Source: an uncultured Muribaculaceae bacterium
Lineage (GTDB): Bacteria > Bacteroidota > Bacteroidia > Bacteroidales > Muribaculaceae
NCBI GenBank assembly: GCA_910578035.1
Contig: CAJTOB010000040.1
Coordinates: 1 to 28,739 of the forward strand
Reading direction: 5' to 3'
DNA length: 28,739 bases
Positions 25,141-28,739 of this stretch are shown in pieces; position 1 is the stretch's first letter; each line of letters starts with the position of its first letter. Both the position numbers and the translations under genes were made by a program. The notes beneath the pieces are model-generated. The model made no database searches, was not told where the DNA came from, and saw only the letters and a program-made list of their open reading frames with translations.

Positions 25141-27492
25141 ATGAAAAAAGTGCTTCTGCCCGCACTCGCCCTTGCGGCGGTTGCGTGCACTCCCACCACC
25201 AGAATCCAAGATGCGGAAAACAGTTCCGTCACAGCCTTCGCTGTAGAAAACGTGCGGCTCACCGACGGCCCCTTCAAACATGCCCAGGACCTCGACCTTC
25301 AATATCTGCTCGAAATCGACCCGGACCGTCTTTTGGCCCCTTATCTAAAGGAGTCCGGCCTCAAGCCTAAGGCCGAGAACTATACCAACTGGGAAAATAC
25401 CGGCCTCGACGGCCACATCGGAGGCCACTATCTGTCGGCTCTCGCATACATGTATGCCGCCACAGGCAATGAGGAAATAGGCCGACGACTCGATTATATG
25501 CTCTCCGAGCTGAAACGAGCTCAAGACGCCTCCGGCAACGGCTACCTCTGCGGCGTGCCGGGCGGACGGCCCATGTGGGCCGAAGTGGCCCGCGGCGATA
25601 TCCGCGCCGGAGGCTTCGACCTCAATGCCAAATGGGTGCCCCTCTACAATATCCACAAGACATATGCCGGTCTGAAAGATGCATGGCTACAGACTCACCG
25701 CGAAGACGCCCGCAACATGCTTGTAGCCCTCGCCGACTGGATGGTCGCCGAAGTATCGCAGTTATCCGACGAGCAGATACAGGACATGCTGCGAAGCGAG
25801 CACGGCGGACTAAATGAAATTTTTGCCGATGTCGCCGCTATCACAGGCGACGACAAATACATGCGTCTGGCTCATCAGTTCAGCCATCGCGCAGTCCTCG
25901 ACCCGCTGCTGCAGGGCGAAGACCGCCTCACCGGCATGCACGCCAACACACAGATACCCAAAGTCATCGGATTCAAGCGCATAGCCGACATCGAGGACAA
26001 TGCAGAGTGGGATAAAGCAGTCGATTTCTTCTGGAACGACGTGACGTCGCGTCGCTCCGTCTCTATCGGAGGGAACAGCGTACGCGAGCACTTCCACTCG
26101 CCCGACGATTTCTCGAGCATGCTCGAAAGCGAGCAGGGCCCCGAAACATGCAATACATACAATATGCTCCGCCTCACCCGCATGCTATATGAATCGAGCG
26201 GCAAACCTTCGTATATGGACTACGGCGAGCGCGCCATCTTCAACCATATCCTATCGTCGCAGAACCACGACAACGGCGGTTTCGTCTATTTCACGCCCAT
26301 GCGTTCGGGCCATTACCGTGTCTATTCGCAGCCTCAGACAAGCTTCTGGTGCTGTGTCGGTTCGGGCATGGAAAACCACGCCCGCTACGGCGAATATATC
26401 TACGCAGCCGATGCCGACAGCAACATATACGTGAATCTTTTCATTCCCTCGCAACTCAGCTGGAATGGCAACACACTCGAGCAACGCACCGACTTCCCGG
26501 CCTCTGACAAGACTACTATCACCGTCCGCCCCGCCGTGCCGTCGGAGTTCGCCGTCAAAGTACGGGTACCCGACTGGACCGACCCTTATAAAGCCACTCT
26601 TGCCGTAAACGGCCGGCGCGAAGCCGCCAACATCATCGGCGGCTATCTCACCGTAGACCGCACATGGCAGCCCGGCGACAGCATCACAGTATCGTTCCCG
26701 ATGGAACTCCGCGCCGAGCAATTGCCCGACAGCTCGGCCAACTACTCGTTCGTCTACGGTCCGATTGTTCTTGCCGCCAATCTCGGAGCCGAAGATCAGA
26801 CGGGCCTTATGGCCGATGACAGCCGCGGAGGACACATCGCCGCCGGCCCGCGCCTTCCCCTCCAGGATATGCCGGTAATTGTTACAGATGCAGAAGATAT
26901 CACCTCCTGCATCAAGCCCGTGGAAGGCGAAGCTCTTACATTCTCGCTCACCGGCGTTTATCCCGAAAAATACGAAGGAATGCGCCTTGTGCTCTTCGCG
27001 TCGCTCAACGAATGCCGCTACATGGTCTACTGGCCCGTAATGAAACCCTCCGAACTCGAAAGCAGGCTTGCAGCGACCGCCGCCGAGCAACAGCGACGCG
27101 ACGCCCTCGACGCCCGCACGGCCGACATGGTAGTCTGCGGCGAACAGCAGCCTGAAAGCGACCATTTTGTGAAGATGGACCGCACCGAAGCCGGATATGA
27201 CGGCGACATACATTGGCGCCGGGCGTGGCGTGGAGGCTGTTTCGGCTACACCCTCGCCGGCAAAGGCAAAGACGCCGATGTTATCTCTGTAACATACCGC
27301 CCGGACTCTTCAAGAGGCGCCGAAGTATGGTTCGACGGCAAAAAAATCGGCATACTCGACAGCGATTCCGGCGTAGCCTTGCTGCCCGTAGACATTAGCG
27401 ACGTCAACGCTGTCCACACAATCAAAATCGCCGCCACAAGCGATAAAGACAGCCCCAATATCTACGAAATCCGCTTAATGAAAGCCGAATGA
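25141..27492 (+). CDS. Lipoprotein GH127/GH146-type beta-L-arabinofuranosidase
   Basis: This 783-residue protein has a lipoprotein signal with C16 (LALAAVAC). The DUF1680 catalytic domain spans about 30-550: GHIGGHYLSALAYMYAATGN, E316 in REHFH, E335 and C337 in GPETCNTYNML, and C404-C405 in FWCCVGSG. These match the acid/base, zinc ligands and cysteine nucleophile of the family. The C-terminal part (about 560-783) has an extra region with RYMVYWPVM and a final beta-domain (GYDGDIHWRRAW, VTYRPDSSRGAEVWFDGKKIG). I recall this layout (DUF1680 plus DUF4986/DUF6805-like regions) from GH146-type enzymes of Bacteroides acting on pectic arabinan. It would sit in the outer membrane or periplasm. Its stop overlaps the esterase start by 4 nt, so the two likely act on one decorated arabinose-containing glycan. 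Confidence 0.88.
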   Translation: MKKVLLPALALAAVACTPTTRIQDAENSSVTAFAVENVRLTDGPFKHAQDLDLQYLLEIDPDRLLAPYLKESGLKPKAENYTNWENTGLDGHIGGHYLSALAYMYAATGNEEIGRRLDYMLSELKRAQDASGNGYLCGVPGGRPMWAEVARGDIRAGGFDLNAKWVPLYNIHKTYAGLKDAWLQTHREDARNMLVALADWMVAEVSQLSDEQIQDMLRSEHGGLNEIFADVAAITGDDKYMRLAHQFSHRAVLDPLLQGEDRLTGMHANTQIPKVIGFKRIADIEDNAEWDKAVDFFWNDVTSRRSVSIGGNSVREHFHSPDDFSSMLESEQGPETCNTYNMLRLTRMLYESSGKPSYMDYGERAIFNHILSSQNHDNGGFVYFTPMRSGHYRVYSQPQTSFWCCVGSGMENHARYGEYIYAADADSNIYVNLFIPSQLSWNGNTLEQRTDFPASDKTTITVRPAVPSEFAVKVRVPDWTDPYKATLAVNGRREAANIIGGYLTVDRTWQPGDSITVSFPMELRAEQLPDSSANYSFVYGPIVLAANLGAEDQTGLMADDSRGGHIAAGPRLPLQDMPVIVTDAEDITSCIKPVEGEALTFSLTGVYPEKYEGMRLVLFASLNECRYMVYWPVMKPSELESRLAATAAEQQRRDALDARTADMVVCGEQQPESDHFVKMDRTEAGYDGDIHWRRAWRGGCFGYTLAGKGKDADVISVTYRPDSSRGAEVWFDGKKIGILDSDSGVALLPVDISDVNAVHTIKIAATSDKDSPNIYEIRLMKAE

Positions 27493-28349
27493 AACGCACA
27501 CTCATAAGCACCGCGCTTGCTGTCTTCGCAGGCGTGTGTGCCCTTGCGCAGGGCAGCAAGGTGATAAATGCAGAAATGCCGTCGAAGATTCTCGGCGAAA
27601 CCAAACCCTACACTATTTATCTGCCCGTCGGCTATGATGAGAACAAATCCGAACGATACCCGGTGCTCTATCTGCTCCACGGCGCATGGGGCTGCGACCG
27701 CGACTGGACCGAAAGAGGAACAACTCAGGAAATTGCAGACCTCACCATCAAAAACGGCACTGCGGTACCTATGATTATTGTCATGCCCGACGCACGCGGC
27801 ACCGACGAGAACTTTGCCGGACCTCACATGGGCTATTTCAACGTTCCAGGCTGGAACTATGAAGACTATTTCTTTCAGGAATTAATACCCTATATCGACG
27901 CCACTTACCGAACCATTCCCGACAAAGGGCACCGCGCCATCGCCGGACTTTCGATGGGCGGCGGAGGAACGGCCGCCTACGCCCAGCATCACCCTGAGCT
28001 CTTCAGTTCGGCCTGCCCTCTGAGCGGTCTGATTGGCCTGAGCGACAAGCGCCCCGACGACGACGGAAGCGCCTTCTATATCTCGCTTGCCATGAATGAC
28101 CCTGCTGCATATGTAGAAAAAGCCGACTCTGCGACTGTCGACGCGCTCAAGACAGTGCGCTGGTATGCAGACTGCGGCGACGATGACTTCCTTGTCGATG
28201 CCAATCTTGCATTCTATACAGCCATGCGCCGCAAGGGCATCCCTATGGAATACCGTATGCGCGACGGTGCCCACAACTGGACCTACTGGCGCACCGCCCT
28301 CCCCGACGTGCTGCGCTTCTGCTCAATCGGCTTCGGCAAGGCCAAATAA
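27489..28349 (+). CDS. Exported CE1-like esterase (alpha/beta-hydrolase, esterase D family)
   Basis: This 286-residue protein has a signal peptide (MKRTLISTALAVFAGVCALA). The esterase fold follows: YTIYLPVGYD, YPVLYLLHGAWG (oxyanion region), S155 in AGLSMGGGG, Asp 231/232 in DCGDDDF, and H262 in DGAHNWTYW. This is the putative-esterase family containing feruloyl and acetyl-xylan esterases of CE1, as well as S-formylglutathione hydrolase-like enzymes. Export and overlap with the arabinofuranosidase gene favour removal of feruloyl or acetyl groups from arabinose-containing plant glycan. The exact ester cannot be read. No strong terminator is visible after the stop; the next feature is the tRNA promoter. 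Confidence 0.87.
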   Translation: MKRTLISTALAVFAGVCALAQGSKVINAEMPSKILGETKPYTIYLPVGYDENKSERYPVLYLLHGAWGCDRDWTERGTTQEIADLTIKNGTAVPMIIVMPDARGTDENFAGPHMGYFNVPGWNYEDYFFQELIPYIDATYRTIPDKGHRAIAGLSMGGGGTAAYAQHHPELFSSACPLSGLIGLSDKRPDDDGSAFYISLAMNDPAAYVEKADSATVDALKTVRWYADCGDDDFLVDANLAFYTAMRRKGIPMEYRMRDGAHNWTYWRTALPDVLRFCSIGFGKAK

Positions 28350-28409
28350 CACATAAAAGGCCCGGCCACGCCTGATTCTCAAAAAAATGACTAAAAATTT
28401 TACGAAATA

Positions 28410-28441
28410 TTTGGAGGATTGAGAAAAATGTAGTAACTTTG
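28410..28441 (+). promoter_or_regulatory. Consensus promoter of the tRNA array
   Basis: TTTG at 28410-28413, a 20-nt spacer and TAACTTTG at 28434-28441 are a full match to the Bacteroidetes promoter. The first tRNA begins at 28470, leaving a short leader to be trimmed. Confidence 0.85.
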
Positions 28442-28469
28442 CACTCGCAAATAAGGCAGAGGCCTGCAC

Positions 28470-28543
28470 GGCTCCTTAGCTCAACTGAATAGAGCATCTG
28501 ACTACGGATCAGAAGGTTACAGGTTTGAATCCTGTAGGAGTCA
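28470..28543 (+). tRNA. tRNA-Arg(ACG), copy 1
   Basis: This 74-nt tRNA has a 7-bp acceptor stem (GGCTCCT/AGGAGTC with one G-T pair) and discriminator A. The D arm is GCTC...GAGC, the anticodon stem TCTGA/TCAGA with loop CTACGGA, and the T arm ACAGG/CCTGT with loop TTTGAAT. The anticodon is ACG; A34 is expected to become inosine and read CGU, CGC and CGA. The CCA end is not encoded. Confidence 0.95.
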
Positions 28544-28577
28544 CAAAGATTTCATTTCATAATTAGTAGTAGTTTTC

Positions 28578-28651
28578 GGCTCCTTAGCTCAACTGAATAG
28601 AGCATCTGACTACGGATCAGAAGGTTACAGGTTTGAATCCTGTAGGAGTCA
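28578..28651 (+). tRNA. tRNA-Arg(ACG), copy 2
   Basis: This is identical in sequence to copy 1 and starts exactly 108 nt after it. The 34-nt spacer before it is identical to the one that follows it. Confidence 0.95.
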
Positions 28652-28685
28652 CAAAGATTTCATTTCATAATTAGTAGTAGTTTTC

Positions 28686-28739
28686 GGCTCCTTAGCTCAA
28701 CTGAATAGAGCATCTGACTACGGATCAGAAGGTTACAGG
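28686..28739 (+). tRNA. tRNA-Arg(ACG), copy 3, cut by window edge
   Basis: The first 54 nt are identical to copies 1 and 2, again at a 108-nt period; the rest of the T arm and the acceptor 3' strand lie beyond the window. Confidence 0.92.

Larger units (their letters stand above)
28470..28739. repeat. 108-nt tandem repeat carrying the tRNA genes
   Basis: The unit is 74 nt of tRNA plus a 34-nt AT-rich spacer. Two full units and half of a third are seen with no differences, so the array continues past the window end. Confidence 0.95.

Noticed and set aside
22626..28349. Polysaccharide utilisation locus
   Set aside because: The TonB-dependent receptor lacks SusC features and there is no SusD homologue or sensor-regulator; the hydrolases may still act on plant glycan.
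28470..28739. Possible CRISPR array (regular repeats near the window end)
   Set aside because: The repeats are tRNA genes and the spacers are identical to each other, unlike CRISPR spacers; no cas genes are present.

Overview
The window looks like chromosome from a Bacteroidales bacterium, most plausibly a gut Muribaculaceae or close relative. Evidence: promoters of the Bacteroidetes type (TAnnTTTG -7 box, TTG about 20 nt upstream) sit in front of most transcription units; there is a serine palmitoyltransferase of the length and sequence type used for Bacteroidetes sphingolipids; there is a reverse rubrerythrin (anaerobe); and there are TonB-dependent, lipoprotein and glycoside hydrolase genes typical of this group. 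Genus-level placement is inference.

Layout. 1-510: start of an IS1182-like transposase gene (minus), cut by the window edge, with a strong hairpin in its leader. 518-6822 (minus): GH127-type beta-L-arabinofuranosidase, uvrA, and a cinA homologue with an extra TPR-like C-terminal domain; a nested inverted repeat separates cinA from uvrA. 6878-11891 (plus): five overlapping genes with a consensus promoter and a strong terminator: Wzi-like outer-membrane protein, lipocalin-like lipoprotein, LegB-type nucleotide-sugar dehydratase, ATP-grasp ligase, NeuB/LegI-type nonulosonate synthase. 11906-13686 (minus): reverse rubrerythrin and serine palmitoyltransferase. 14028-16685 (plus): secreted GH2 enzyme. 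16736-22075 (plus): overlapping run of DPP IV-type peptidase, an unrecognised membrane protein, miaA and a secreted protein of unknown function. 22050-22535 (minus): PepSY-like lipoprotein. 22626-25126 (plus): TonB-dependent receptor and a small exported heavy-metal-associated (HMA) protein, separated by two kinds of tandem repeat. 25141-28349 (plus): lipoprotein GH127/GH146-type arabinofuranosidase overlapping a CE1-like esterase. 28410-28739: consensus promoter followed by a tandem array of identical tRNA-Arg(ACG) genes running off the window.

How they work together. Several genes point to plant-glycan use (two arabinofuranosidase-family enzymes, a GH2, an esterase), but there is no SusC/SusD pair, so this is not a canonical polysaccharide utilisation locus. 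The five-gene operon appears to make and perhaps display a nonulosonic (sialic-like) acid, though aminotransferase, epimerase/hydrolase and CMP-transfer genes are missing from the window. The receptor/HMA pair suggests metal, probably copper, handling at the envelope. I did not find a defence system, CRISPR array, phage or plasmid functions. The best leads are the compact nonulosonate operon with its ATP-grasp gene, the CinA-TPR fusion, the membrane protein with a degenerate Nudix-like tail, and the tRNA array.
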